The notes under the pieces were generated by a model. That model searched no databases, was not told where the DNA came from, and saw only the letters and a program-made list of their open reading frames with translations. From assembly GCA_019694145.1 (NCBI GenBank), contig JAIBCJ010000010.1:1-37442 (forward strand): 37,442 nt of DNA, written 5' to 3'. The stretch is from Solirubrobacterales bacterium (lineage in GTDB: Bacteria; Actinomycetota; Thermoleophilia; Solirubrobacterales; 70-9). Both the position numbers and the translations under genes were made by a program. Positions 25,046 through 33,876 of the stretch are shown here, one piece after another. Position 1 is the first letter of the stretch. Each line of letters starts with the position of its first letter.

Positions 25046-25819
25046 ATGCGGGGGAAGTTCCGGAAACCGACCTATGCAGAAATTGTCGCGACGCTGGCGC
25101 TCTTCATCGCCCTCGGCGGCATTTCGTACGCGGCGATCAAAATCCCGAACAACAGCGTCGGCACCAAACAACTGAAGAAGAGCGCGGTCAACTCGGCCAA
25201 GGTCCGGGACCGCTCGCTGCTCGCCAAGGATTTCAGGAAGGGCCAGATTCCCCGCGGGGCCACCGGCGCCCAGGGTGCTCCGGGCATGATCGGCCCGACC
25301 GGCGCCGCAGGGGCCACCGGCGCCAGCGGAATCCCCGGTGCGGTCGGTGCTACCGGCCCGACCGGTGCGGCCGGGGTCACTGGCGAGAACGGCGATCCGG
25401 GGCAACCCGGGGGTGCCGGACCAACCGGTCCGACCGGGGTGACCGGGCCCAGCACGACCGCGGTCAGTTCCGGGGTCGTGGTCAATCTCGGGCTCGGCCC
25501 CGACTACTTCCCGATCAGCGGGGCTTCCTCGCCTCAGGGAGCGCCCGACACCGTGGCCTCACTCTCGCCCGGGGTTCCCGTCACCGCTTCCAACCTCGAC
25601 GTGAAACTGACCGCCGCCCCCTTCGCGGGATTTCCTCGCATCGTCAGCCTCCTGGATGATGGTATCGCGGTGCTCAGTTGCGTCATAGCCTCGGGTACCA
25701 CTTGCCACGCGGATACTTCAGCGCTGATCGATCCCGGAAGCGAGCTGGTGATGGTCAGCTCGGTCCTGGCGTTCCCGAGCATCACCACCGCGCGCTTCGG
25801 CTTCACGCTCGGGCCATGA
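25046..25819 (+). CDS. Collagen-like repeat protein 1
   Basis: 257 residues. A short basic start and one hydrophobic helix (about 11-30, [20 protein letters not shown]) anchor or export the protein. A conserved linker follows ([17 protein letters not shown]...RSLLAKDF), then 22 uninterrupted Gly-X-Y triplets at 71-136, rich in GAT, GPT and GAA, which should form a collagen-like triple helix. The C-terminal domain (137-257) is beta-rich with two Cys ([14 protein letters not shown]) and ends in ARFGFTLGP; it may trimerise the molecule or bind ligands. The linker module is common in Thermoleophilia. Function is unknown; surface adhesion or structure is a guess. Confidence 0.85.
   Translation: MRGKFRKPTYAEIVATLALFIALGGISYAAIKIPNNSVGTKQLKKSAVNSAKVRDRSLLAKDFRKGQIPRGATGAQGAPGMIGPTGAAGATGASGIPGAVGATGPTGAAGVTGENGDPGQPGGAGPTGPTGVTGPSTTAVSSGVVVNLGLGPDYFPISGASSPQGAPDTVASLSPGVPVTASNLDVKLTAAPFAGFPRIVSLLDDGIAVLSCVIASGTTCHADTSALIDPGSELVMVSSVLAFPSITTARFGFTLGP
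25128..25190 (+). repeat. Direct repeat, copy 1, in the collagen-like gene pair
   Basis: This stretch encoding the [14 protein letters not shown] linker is nearly identical in DNA to 25983-26045 in the second paralogue, with only a few base differences. It marks a recent duplication or strong conservation. Confidence 0.6.
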
Positions 25820-25857
25820 TCCGATCGAAGGCTCTGGCAATTTCCGGGCTCTGCGGG

Positions 25858-25863
25858 TAGGGT
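25858..25863 (+). promoter_or_regulatory. -10 element of the second collagen-like gene (TAGGGT)
   Basis: TAGGGT is six bases before ATG 25870. A -35-like CTGGCA lies 18 bases upstream (25834-25839). The second paralogue can thus be expressed on its own. Confidence 0.5.
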
Positions 25864-25869
25864 CGGCAC

Positions 25870-26670
25870 ATGGGGAACCGGGGGAAGGGCCTGAAGGGAT
25901 TCAAGTCGAAGCTTCGTCGGCCGAACTTCGCCGAAACGATCGCGGTCATTGCGTTGTTCGTTGCGCTGGGCGGCGCCTCGTATGCGGCGATCAAGATCCC
26001 GAAGAACAGCGTCGGCACCAAACAGCTGAAGAAGAACGCGGTGACCAGCGCCAAGGTCAAGAACCGTTCGCTGCTCGCGGCCGATTTCAAAGCCGGCCAG
26101 CTGCCGGCCGGAGCGACCGGTGCGACCGGACTGGTCGGCCCCAGGGGGGCGACCGGAGAACAGGGAATTCCGGGATTCCCCGGGACGCCGGGGACGCCCG
26201 GGATAAACGGCATCGACGGTTTGCCCGGTTCGCCAGGCCCCGCGGGAGCGACGGGAGCGACCGGAGCCACCGGTTCCACCGGTGCGACCGGTACTGGCGG
26301 ATTCTCGGCGATGACCGGACGTACCTCGCTTGGCAGCTCGACTCAGTTCTTCGCGGTTTCGGGGTCCAGTGTCGCCGGCGCCACCGCAACCGGCCTGGGG
26401 ATGATTACGCCGGCAGTTCCGGTCACGCTCAAGAACCTGATGGTTGTCACCGACACCGCGCCCGGCACCGGAATCACCCGGACTTTCGTGATTCAGGAAG
26501 ACGGAATCAACGTGATCAGTTGCACCCTGGGCGGCATTGCCACTGCCTGCTTCAACACTTCCGGTGGCGGCGTCATCAACGCGGGAAGCACCCTGACGAT
26601 GTTTGACACGGTGACCGGCGGCTCGGCGGCTCCTTCCGAAGCCCGCTGGGGATTCACGATCGGTTCCTGA
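25870..26670 (+). CDS. Collagen-like repeat protein 2
   Basis: 266 residues, a paralogue of the preceding gene with the same order: basic start, hydrophobic helix (about 21-40), linker [17 protein letters not shown]...RSLLAADF, 21 Gly-X-Y triplets at 81-143, and a beta-rich end domain with a Cys pair (ISCTLGGIATACFN) closing in ARWGFTIGS. The triplet region differs from copy 1 and has more GTP, GFP and GLP units, while the linker is almost unchanged. The two could form heterotrimers. The gene has its own leaderless-type promoter. Confidence 0.85.
   Translation: MGNRGKGLKGFKSKLRRPNFAETIAVIALFVALGGASYAAIKIPKNSVGTKQLKKNAVTSAKVKNRSLLAADFKAGQLPAGATGATGLVGPRGATGEQGIPGFPGTPGTPGINGIDGLPGSPGPAGATGATGATGSTGATGTGGFSAMTGRTSLGSSTQFFAVSGSSVAGATATGLGMITPAVPVTLKNLMVVTDTAPGTGITRTFVIQEDGINVISCTLGGIATACFNTSGGGVINAGSTLTMFDTVTGGSAAPSEARWGFTIGS
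25983..26045 (+). repeat. Direct repeat, copy 2, in the collagen-like gene pair
   Basis: Counterpart of 25128-25190. It encodes the same linker with nearly the same DNA, in direct orientation, 855 bases downstream. Confidence 0.6.
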
Positions 26671-26683
26671 GGCGCCGGCCGTG

Positions 26684-26689
26684 TAGCGT
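26684..26689 (+). promoter_or_regulatory. -10 element of the 2-hydroxyacid dehydrogenase gene (TAGCGT)
   Basis: TAGCGT lies seven bases before GTG 26697, fitting a leaderless transcript separate from the collagen-like genes. Confidence 0.45.
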
Positions 26690-26696
26690 CTGGCCT

Positions 26697-27662
26697 GTGA
26701 GCGAACGGGGGAAAGTCGTGATTCTGCGCGAGCTGCTGCCGGCCGGGCGCCAGTTGCTCGAGGAGAAATTTCAGGTGACTTCGCTGGGTCTCGACGCCGA
26801 CCGGTCACAGATGAAAGCCGCGGCTGCCGGAGCCGATGGCCTTGTCACCGACCTGACCTTCGCGGTCGATGACGAGCTGCTGGGTGCCGCCGGCCCGCAA
26901 CTCAAAGTGGTGGCGAATTTCGGGGTGGGCTACGACAACGTCGACCTTGCCGCCTGTGCCGCGCGCGGAGTCACGGTGACCAACACGCCCGGTGCCCTGA
27001 CCAACGCCACGGCGGAGCTTGCACTCGCGCTGGCGATGGCTGCGGCCCGCGACCTGCCGGCAGCCGAGAAGGACCTGCGGGAAGGGGCCTGGCAGGGGTG
27101 GGACCCGAGGCGATGGCGCGGCTTCGAACTCAGCGGGGCGAGCATCGGAGTGGTCGGTGCCGGCCGGATCGGTGGCCGCTTCATGGAACTCGTTGCCGGT
27201 TTCGGCGGGGAGCGGCTCTACACCTCGCGCCAGCCCAAGCCCGACCTTGAAAACCGGCTGGGAGCCGAAAGAGTTGAACTCGACGAGCTGCTCGCCCGCT
27301 CGGACCTGATCAGCCTTCACCTGCCGGGCAGCCGGGAATCCCGCCACCTGATCGACGAACGCGCGCTGAGGTTGATGAAACGGACCGCGGTGCTGGTCAA
27401 CACCGGTCGCGGCACCCTGGTTGATTCCGCGGCCCTGATCAGGGCGCTGAAGGAAGACCGGATCGGCGCGGCGGGGCTCGATGTGTACGAGGGCGAGCCT
27501 GATTTCGATCCCGGGTTCCTGACCGCGCCCCGGGTTGCGCTGGCTCCCCACATCGGCTCGGCAACCTACCGCTCGCGGGACGAAATGTCCCGACTGGTTG
27601 CCGCCAACGTGATCGCCGTCCTCGAGGGCCGGGAACCGCCAAACCCGGTACCGGGCGTTTGA
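26697..27662 (+). CDS. D-isomer-specific 2-hydroxyacid dehydrogenase
   Basis: 321 residues of the D-2-hydroxyacid dehydrogenase family, close to glyoxylate/hydroxypyruvate reductases. NANFGVGYDNVD-like VVANFGVGYDNVDLAAC is followed by the Rossmann loop VGAGRIGGRF, then catalytic Arg in VNTGRGTLVDSAAL, Glu in DVYEGEP and His in LAPHIGSAT, so the triad is complete. The pair R-Q after the second beta strand (LYTSRQPKP) suggests NADP use. The substrate is probably glyoxylate, hydroxypyruvate or a similar 2-oxoacid. It converges on the hydroxylase gene that ends at 27711. Confidence 0.9.
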   Translation: MSERGKVVILRELLPAGRQLLEEKFQVTSLGLDADRSQMKAAAAGADGLVTDLTFAVDDELLGAAGPQLKVVANFGVGYDNVDLAACAARGVTVTNTPGALTNATAELALALAMAAARDLPAAEKDLREGAWQGWDPRRWRGFELSGASIGVVGAGRIGGRFMELVAGFGGERLYTSRQPKPDLENRLGAERVELDELLARSDLISLHLPGSRESRHLIDERALRLMKRTAVLVNTGRGTLVDSAALIRALKEDRIGAAGLDVYEGEPDFDPGFLTAPRVALAPHIGSATYRSRDEMSRLVAANVIAVLEGREPPNPVPGV

Positions 27663-27710
27663 TCATTTCGGCCTGCTGAAGACCAGCGACCGTTCGCCCG
27701 GGAAGGCCGG

Positions 27711-28349
27711 TCAGGATCCGCGATCGGCCTTGCGCGAACGCGGAACGGTGCGGAAGACGTGGTCCCAGAACGGGGTCGAGACGCCGTACCCGTAGTGATG
27801 GTCCTGGAAGTGATGGCGCATGTGATGTTCACGCACCTTCTTGCCGATCGATGACTTCGGTACGAAGTGATGAAGGTAGTAGTGCGTGTAGTCGTAGCCG
27901 AGGTAGCCGGTCAGGAAACCGGCGAAAAGGACGAAACCGTACGGGGAGCCGAAGATCAGCATGAACGCCGCGTAAAAGATCAGGGCCAGCGGGATGCTGG
28001 CGGCCGGGGGCATGACCAGCCGCATCTTGTCGTTCGGATGGTCGTGGTGAACCCCGTGAATGATGAAGTTGATCTTGTCGCCGCCCCTGAACTTCGGCGT
28101 CCAGTGGAAAAGCAGGCGGTGGAGCCAGTACTCGGAAAGGGTCCAGATCAGGATTCCGCCGACGAAAAGGCCGACCGTGGCGAGGGCCGAGAGGCCGCGA
28201 TCGACGCCGAGCCAGACCAGCAGCGCGATGATCGGCCCGTAAATCAGCAGGGGCACGACCGGGTGGACCCGGGAGAAGAAATTGAGCAGCCGGTTCTCGA
28301 AGAGGTCAGGGGAAGCGGCGAGCCTCTCGGTGCGTTCGGACGATCCCAT
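27711..28349 (-). CDS. Fatty acid hydroxylase / sterol desaturase family protein
   Basis: 212 residues with about four membrane helices and the His clusters of the diiron FA2H/Scs7-type lipid hydroxylases: [20 protein letters not shown] and [15 protein letters not shown]. The family hydroxylates fatty acyl chains of membrane lipids at the 2 position using O2 and an electron donor; no cytochrome b5 domain is fused here, so an external donor is needed. The start [10 protein letters not shown] is chosen since the longer open frame runs back across ahcY. Ten bases upstream is TACCAT on the reverse strand, overlapping the ahcY promoter. Confidence 0.88.
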   Translation of the reverse strand: MGSSERTERLAASPDLFENRLLNFFSRVHPVVPLLIYGPIIALLVWLGVDRGLSALATVGLFVGGILIWTLSEYWLHRLLFHWTPKFRGGDKINFIIHGVHHDHPNDKMRLVMPPAASIPLALIFYAAFMLIFGSPYGFVLFAGFLTGYLGYDYTHYYLHHFVPKSSIGKKVREHHMRHHFQDHHYGYGVSTPFWDHVFRTVPRSRKADRGS

Positions 28350-28359
28350 TGCCTGTGGA

Positions 28360-28365
28360 ATGGTA
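28360..28365 (-). promoter_or_regulatory. Candidate -10 element of the lipid hydroxylase gene (TACCAT)
   Basis: Reverse-strand TACCAT is ten bases before ATG 28349, giving a leader of only a few bases. It overlaps the forward TAGCGT by two bases. Confidence 0.35.
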
Positions 28366-28369
28366 GCGT
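28364..28369 (+). promoter_or_regulatory. Candidate -10 element of ahcY (TAGCGT)
   Basis: TAGCGT would start transcription near 28376, leaving a leader of about 30 bases that carries AGGAG (28390-28394). The leader is too short for an S-adenosylhomocysteine riboswitch. Confidence 0.4.
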
Positions 28370-28406
28370 GATTGGTCACCCTAACTCTCAGGAGAAACCC
28401 GCAGTG

Positions 28407-29876
<1,470 letters not shown>

Positions 29877-29884
29877 CCCAGCAG

Positions 29885-29913
29885 GCCCCAGCAGGACCCG
29901 GCGGTCCTGGGGC
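29885..29913 (+). terminator. Candidate hairpin after ahcY
   Basis: GCCCCA pairs with TGGGGC and the inner GGACC with GGTCC around CGGC, with a three-base bulge on the 5' side. No run of T follows, so action as an intrinsic terminator is uncertain. It lies nine bases after the ahcY stop. Confidence 0.4.
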
Positions 29914-30031
29914 GGCCGCTGGCATCCACCCGCTGAAGTGCGGGAGATATTCCCATTCCGCGAGATCCCGGTTTCTGCCGGATAGCTCCCCCAACTCCGA
30001 TCTCGCCCGTCTCCCGACCCAGATCCGCGGT

Positions 30032-30078
30032 AGGTGCCGCACGTTTAGGCCCATCAAGGGCCCAAACGCGCGGCACCT
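30032..30078. repeat. Long hairpin A in the ahcY-GDPD intergenic region
   Basis: Arms 30032-30052 and 30058-30078 form a 21-bp stem with two A-C mismatches around the loop ATCAA. The stem is GC-rich, read equally from both strands, and lies between two convergent genes. No reading frame or known RNA family was recognised in it. Confidence 0.7.
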
Positions 30079-30124
30079 CCCGAAACACTTTGTGCCGGTA
30101 GGCGGCACAAAGTGGGCTTTCGGG
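30079..30124. repeat. Long hairpin B in the ahcY-GDPD intergenic region
   Basis: CACTTTGTGCCG (30086-30097) pairs perfectly with CGGCACAAAGTG (30103-30114) around GTAGG. The stem extends by CCCGAAA (30079-30085) with TTTCGGG (30118-30124) across a three-base bulge, GGC. It begins on the base after hairpin A ends, and both stems contain GTGCCG. The rest of the 305-base gap shows no gene. Confidence 0.75.
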
Positions 30125-30181
30125 ACCACAAGCCTCCCGCTGATGCCCGCCCGAACCCGAGGTGCAACTGCAGATGCGCAA

Positions 30182-32515
30182 TCAGCTAACGCAGTTGGCC
30201 CGGTGCTTCTTTGGCGGGAACGGGAGGTCGGCGATGGCGGCTGTTTCGAGGTAGCGGTTCTCCATCTTCTTGCCGCTGGCCGCCAGCAGGGCAGCGCCGG
30301 TCTTGCGCAGCTCGGCCCGGGAGCCGTCCTTGCGGACCCAGGGCGCCAGGGTGATGAACTGGCGCTTGGGGCCGGCATACCCCGCGTATGAGGGGTCGTC
30401 CTCGGCCAGCAGCTTGCGGTTGCCGACGTAGTTGCATTTCTTCTTTCCGAGCAGGCCGCGCTGGGTGATCGCGGTCTGGCCGTCGAAGGGCAGGTCGCCG
30501 AGGTTGCCGACCATGTGCGGGGTCACGTTGTAGGTGAACTTGACTCCCGGGTCGACGACCGAGCGCCAGGTCGAGCCCATCCAGTCGAGCGGCTGCCAGT
30601 AGGTGCCTTCGGGGGAAGCCCATTCACCGGGGTTGGCTTCATCCTGCATGACCAGATTGGTCCCGAGGTGGCTGAGGCAACGCATGTAGGTGACGGTGAC
30701 GTCAGCGCAGGGCGCGTCGGTGGAGACCGGGCTGCCGAGGTCGTATCCGAACCGGAAGGCGGGGAGACTGGTCGCGAAGCCGACCCTGGCCTTGGTCCCG
30801 GGGATCCGGTACGGCTTCAGGTTGGCGATCGCGTCGGCACCGGTCGCGGGCCCGGCGGTCACCCCCAGCCCCTGTTCGATCGGGGTGAGCGGCACCTTCA
30901 GGTTGCTGGCGACCACGTTGCGGAGCGGCCGCGGGCCCTCCTGGGTGACCAGCTTCGGCCCCCACATGAAGGCCTCGTTATAAACCTCCGGGCCGGTCGC
31001 CACGTAAACGCTCTTCGGTTTCGGCAGGTCCGGGTCCCGGAACAGGTTGATCTCGGCCGGATCCTGCGATTCACGGAACCTCGGCTGGGTGTTGGAACCG
31101 ACTATGTAGATCCCGTAGCGCCGGGCCATGTCGGAGAAAACCTGCATCCAGCCGCGGGCGTCGGTGTCGGCGGCGGCGACGAAACCGCGAGTGAACGGAT
31201 TCGGGATCGAGTAGCGCGAGGTGTATTCGCCGTCCGGTCCCGCGTAGGCGGCGGTGACCTGCATCAGCGAATAGATCGCCCGGCAGGGCGGCGCCTCACC
31301 GGTGCAGGAAGTGACCGAAGAGGGTTTGGCGAAAGCGGCGCGGGCCGCTGCTCCCCGTGAACCGGTGCCAAGGGTCATCAGACCGACGTCCTCGTTGAAG
31401 GCGACCAGATTCGGCCGGCCCTTCGCCTTGTACGGCACGACCCACTTCCTGATCATGCATTCGATCTTCTTGCGGAAACTCGCGTAGGTCTTGATGTGCC
31501 GGGCTTCCTGCTTGAACTGCATCGCGAACACGCGGGGGCCGCCCCTGGCGTCCTTGCGGCCCAGCATCGCCAGGGCAGGCCGGCGGGTGTCGCGGGCGAA
31601 GGTCGCGTTGCATGACTTGAGGTTCGGAGCCTTCGGGATCGCGGCCAGCGGCGGTGCGACCTTCCTGACCTGGGCCCGGGCCATCAGGGGATCGTTGGTG
31701 ATCAACGCGTCGACTCCGAGCCTGGTCGCTTCCCTGACCCCGGCCGCGTCATCAACCGTCCAGGGAACGACCTGAAGGCCGGCGTGGTGGGCGTCGGAAA
31801 CGAAGGCCTGGTCAATCGGCCACTCCGGTGAAACCCAGTCGATCCCGTTGTCCCTGGCGGCGCTGATCGCGATCGGGTTGACCAGATTGATCGTCAGATA
31901 TGAAGTCTGGGGATCGGGGTCGATCGACTTGAACGTGGTCAGGTTGTCGATCAGGAAGGACTGGATGATCAGCTGCGAGGAAGGGACCCCGGAGTTCTTC
32001 ACCGTGTTGGCGACGATCTCCGCGAACTCGAAGGTGGGGTCCCAGTCGTTGTCGGTGGGGAGGTTCTTGATCTCGATGTTGGCCTTGGCTCCCGTTCTCT
32101 TCAAAACCTGGAGAAATGCCGCCAGGGTGGGGATGCGGGGAGTCGGTCCCGGGTAGCCGGCTCGCAGGTTCGTTGCGGCGTCGCCGATCCCCTTCACATC
32201 GAGCGCGCATTCGGACTCGATTTCGTCAAGGGTCTTGGCCGAAACGGGGCCGGTACAGGTCGTGGTGCGGTCGAGGGTGTCGTCGTGGATGATCACCGGC
32301 ACCTTGTCCGAGGTCAGTTTCACGTCGGCTTCGAGGACGAATCCCCGTTCAATCGACGCGGCGAAGCCACTGCTCGAGTTCTCGGCCTGGGCCGCCTTGC
32401 CGTTTTCAAGCGGGCCGCCGCGGTGAGCGTGGATCCACGGTGAAGCCGATGCCTCGGCCGCGCTGAAAGCCATCGCGACAAGCGCCATGACGAGAATCGA
32501 GAACCTGAACCTCAC
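30182..32515 (-). CDS. Secreted glycerophosphodiester phosphodiesterase fused to a nitrilase-like domain
   Basis: 777 residues. A signal peptide (MRFRFSILVMALVAMAFSAAEASA) leads to a GDPD TIM barrel (about 27-280) with His31-Arg32 in HAHRGG, ENSSSGF, LEADVKLTSDKVPVIIHDDTLDRTT and a second His at 77, the usual general acid/base and metal residues. GDPD enzymes release glycerol phosphate from phospholipid head groups. Residues about 310-777 resemble the carbon-nitrogen hydrolase (nitrilase) family, with a candidate Glu in VAFNEDVGL (about 375) and a candidate nucleophile Cys in MRCLSHLGTNLVMQDEANPGEW (about 611); the Lys is not certain. The start is GTG 32515 after a G-rich AGGGGG. It converges on ahcY. 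Confidence 0.8.
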   Translation of the reverse strand: MRFRFSILVMALVAMAFSAAEASASPWIHAHRGGPLENGKAAQAENSSSGFAASIERGFVLEADVKLTSDKVPVIIHDDTLDRTTTCTGPVSAKTLDEIESECALDVKGIGDAATNLRAGYPGPTPRIPTLAAFLQVLKRTGAKANIEIKNLPTDNDWDPTFEFAEIVANTVKNSGVPSSQLIIQSFLIDNLTTFKSIDPDPQTSYLTINLVNPIAISAARDNGIDWVSPEWPIDQAFVSDAHHAGLQVVPWTVDDAAGVREATRLGVDALITNDPLMARAQVRKVAPPLAAIPKAPNLKSCNATFARDTRRPALAMLGRKDARGGPRVFAMQFKQEARHIKTYASFRKKIECMIRKWVVPYKAKGRPNLVAFNEDVGLMTLGTGSRGAAARAAFAKPSSVTSCTGEAPPCRAIYSLMQVTAAYAGPDGEYTSRYSIPNPFTRGFVAAADTDARGWMQVFSDMARRYGIYIVGSNTQPRFRESQDPAEINLFRDPDLPKPKSVYVATGPEVYNEAFMWGPKLVTQEGPRPLRNVVASNLKVPLTPIEQGLGVTAGPATGADAIANLKPYRIPGTKARVGFATSLPAFRFGYDLGSPVSTDAPCADVTVTYMRCLSHLGTNLVMQDEANPGEWASPEGTYWQPLDWMGSTWRSVVDPGVKFTYNVTPHMVGNLGDLPFDGQTAITQRGLLGKKKCNYVGNRKLLAEDDPSYAGYAGPKRQFITLAPWVRKDGSRAELRKTGAALLAASGKKMENRYLETAAIADLPFPPKKHRANCVS

Positions 32516-32564
32516 TTGAACCCCCTCTGTCTCCAGTCGCCCCGCGGGCGCCTCTCCGTCCGTG

Positions 32565-32570
32565 AGGATA
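32565..32570 (-). promoter_or_regulatory. Candidate -10 element of the GDPD-nitrilase gene (TATCCT)
   Basis: Reverse-strand TATCCT lies 49 bases before GTG 32515, giving a leader of about 42 bases ending in a G-rich ribosome site. No -35 was evident. The rest of 32516-32757 shows nothing recognisable. Confidence 0.3.
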
Positions 32571-32757
32571 ACCGCGGCGGCGTCCGGGCGGGCGGATCGC
32601 CCGGTGCATCATTCTGTCCGGACCCTGGTTCGCCCCCTCGGGCCGGGTCGGCCCGCCGCAAAATGCGGGGCTTGTTGCAGACCTGTGAAACAAGAAAGCT
32701 GCGATTTGCGGAATCGCTGCCGACGCGATCCGGCGGGGCTTGCTTGGATGGCCCGCG

Positions 32758-32952
32758 GTGTCCCGCTCAAGCAAAAAGGTCCCCTCCTGCGAAGACTGCT
32801 ACTTCCGCCAGAAGATGCTCTGCGCACTGGATCTCGAAGGGCCCTGCGGCACCTTCCGCGAGAGCCGGCCGGAAGGGCTGGTTCCGCCGCGCCAGCCGAT
32901 GCTGCTGCTGCGCCCGCCCCGTTGGGCAGACCGGCAAATCGGCGCCAGCTAA
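32758..32952 (+). CDS. Small four-cysteine protein, possible zinc-binding
   Basis: 64 residues from GTG 32758 (TTG 32740 would add six). The spacing C-x2-C-x7-C-x7-C in CEDCYFRQKMLCALDLEGPC, followed by TFRESRPEGLVPPRQPMLLLR, is regular enough to suggest a metal-binding knuckle. I believe similar short proteins occur in other actinobacteria but cannot verify this. No close promoter hexamer or ribosome site is visible and the start is uncertain. The gene stands alone between the GDPD promoter and the metallo-hydrolase. Confidence 0.5.
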   Translation: MSRSSKKVPSCEDCYFRQKMLCALDLEGPCGTFRESRPEGLVPPRQPMLLLRPPRWADRQIGAS

Positions 32953-33015
32953 CCAGGCGGACGGCGACGAACATTCACGGATGGTTCACCGGGCTCCGCT
33001 TTCGGTTGTCCGGAG

Positions 33016-33021
33016 TAGCAT
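33016..33021 (+). promoter_or_regulatory. -10 element of the metallo-hydrolase unit (TAGCAT)
   Basis: TAGCAT is seven bases before ATG 33029, the start of an eight-codon ORF, and 30 bases before the metallo-hydrolase ATG. Confidence 0.5.
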
Positions 33022-33028
33022 CCGCTTG

Positions 33029-33055
33029 ATGAACGGAATCGGGTTCCTGTCATGA
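33029..33055 (+). CDS. Leaderless upstream ORF before the metallo-hydrolase (8 residues)
   Basis: ATG 33029, seven bases after TAGCAT, opens the peptide MNGIGFLS. The TGA stop (33053-33055) overlaps the metallo-hydrolase start as ATGA (33052-33055). No clear ribosome site lies just ahead of that second ATG (nearest GGA about 15 bases away), so initiation may depend on ribosomes finishing the upstream ORF. The layout repeats that found before dnaX. Whether the peptide has its own role is unknown. Confidence 0.45.
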   Translation: MNGIGFLS

Positions 33056-33843
33056 AGCTGACCGTGCTGGGCAAGTCGCCGGCGTGGCAGGACGCGGACG
33101 GGGCATGCAGCGGCTACCTGGTCACCGAGGGCGATACGACGCTGCTTCTCGACTGTGGCAACGGGGTCTTCGGCAAGCTGAGGAAGTTCGTCGATTACGT
33201 GGATGTCGATGCGATCGTCATTTCGCACCATCACGTGGACCACATCATCGATCTGATCCCCTACGGCTTCGCCTTGAAGTTCGCTCCCCGGCAGCAACCG
33301 GTCCCGGTTGACCGGTGGCCCGGGACCGGGAACCCGGCCCGGCCGAAACTGTTCGTTCCCCCCGGGGCGACCGGTTTCTTCAACCGGGTTTCGGACAGCT
33401 GGGGTACCGGCAACCTGCTCGAGGACGCGTTCGACACGGCCGAATACGACCCCGAAGGCAGGCTCGAGATCGGCCCGATATCGATCAGCTTCACCGAAGT
33501 CCCTCACTACATAACCACCTACGCGATGGACCTGACCGGCCCGGATGGTTCCCGCATCACCTACGGCGCCGACTGCTGCCCCAACCCGGCCCTGGTCGAG
33601 CTGGCATCCGGCACCGACCTGCTGATCGCCGAGTCCACGCTGCCCCGTCCCGAGCGGACCGGAGTCCGCGGGCATCTGACCCCGGCCGAAGCGGGTGAAC
33701 ATGCGAAGCTCGCCGGGGCCGGGGAACTCATCCTCACCCACATCTCGGACGAGCTCGATCCCGGCTGGGCCGTCGAACAGGCGAGTTCCGTCTACGAAGG
33801 GCCTGTTCAGGTTGCCTACGAGGGTCTTCAAGTCGAAGTTTGA
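33052..33843 (+). CDS. Metallo-beta-lactamase-fold hydrolase (RNase Z-like)
   Basis: 263 residues of the metallo-beta-lactamase superfamily. The two-metal site begins with SHHHVDHIID (about 60-69); further ligands are likely His in EVPHYITTY, Asp in TYGADCCPN and His in ILTHISDE. The pattern ITYGADCCPNPALVELASGTDLLIAEST and GHLTPAEAGEHAKLAGAGELILTH is typical of RNase Z/ElaC-like or phosphodiesterase-like members. The long exosite arm of true tRNase Z is not evident, so tRNA processing is not claimed. It probably depends on the overlapping eight-residue ORF for translation. hsp20 follows with its own promoter. Confidence 0.87.
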   Translation: MKLTVLGKSPAWQDADGACSGYLVTEGDTTLLLDCGNGVFGKLRKFVDYVDVDAIVISHHHVDHIIDLIPYGFALKFAPRQQPVPVDRWPGTGNPARPKLFVPPGATGFFNRVSDSWGTGNLLEDAFDTAEYDPEGRLEIGPISISFTEVPHYITTYAMDLTGPDGSRITYGADCCPNPALVELASGTDLLIAESTLPRPERTGVRGHLTPAEAGEHAKLAGAGELILTHISDELDPGWAVEQASSVYEGPVQVAYEGLQVEV

Positions 33844-33868
33844 GCCGGAAGTGCTGCGTTACTAAGCT
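33840..33868 (+). promoter_or_regulatory. Promoter of hsp20-lon
   Basis: TTGAGC (33840-33845) and TAAGCT (33863-33868) are separated by 17 bases, the best -35/-10 pair in the window. It spans the stop codon of the upstream gene. The hsp20 ATG follows the -10 by eight bases. No CIRCE or HspR-type inverted repeat was found. Confidence 0.6.
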
Positions 33869-33876
33869 TCGAGGTC

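Noticed and set aside
25256-25453. Short-period DNA repeats as a CRISPR or tandem-repeat locus
   Set aside because: The nine-base periodicity comes from Gly-X-Y coding in the collagen-like protein; there is no repeat-spacer pattern.
28376-28406. S-adenosylhomocysteine riboswitch upstream of ahcY
   Set aside because: The predicted leader is about 30 bases, too short, and none of the expected helices were seen.
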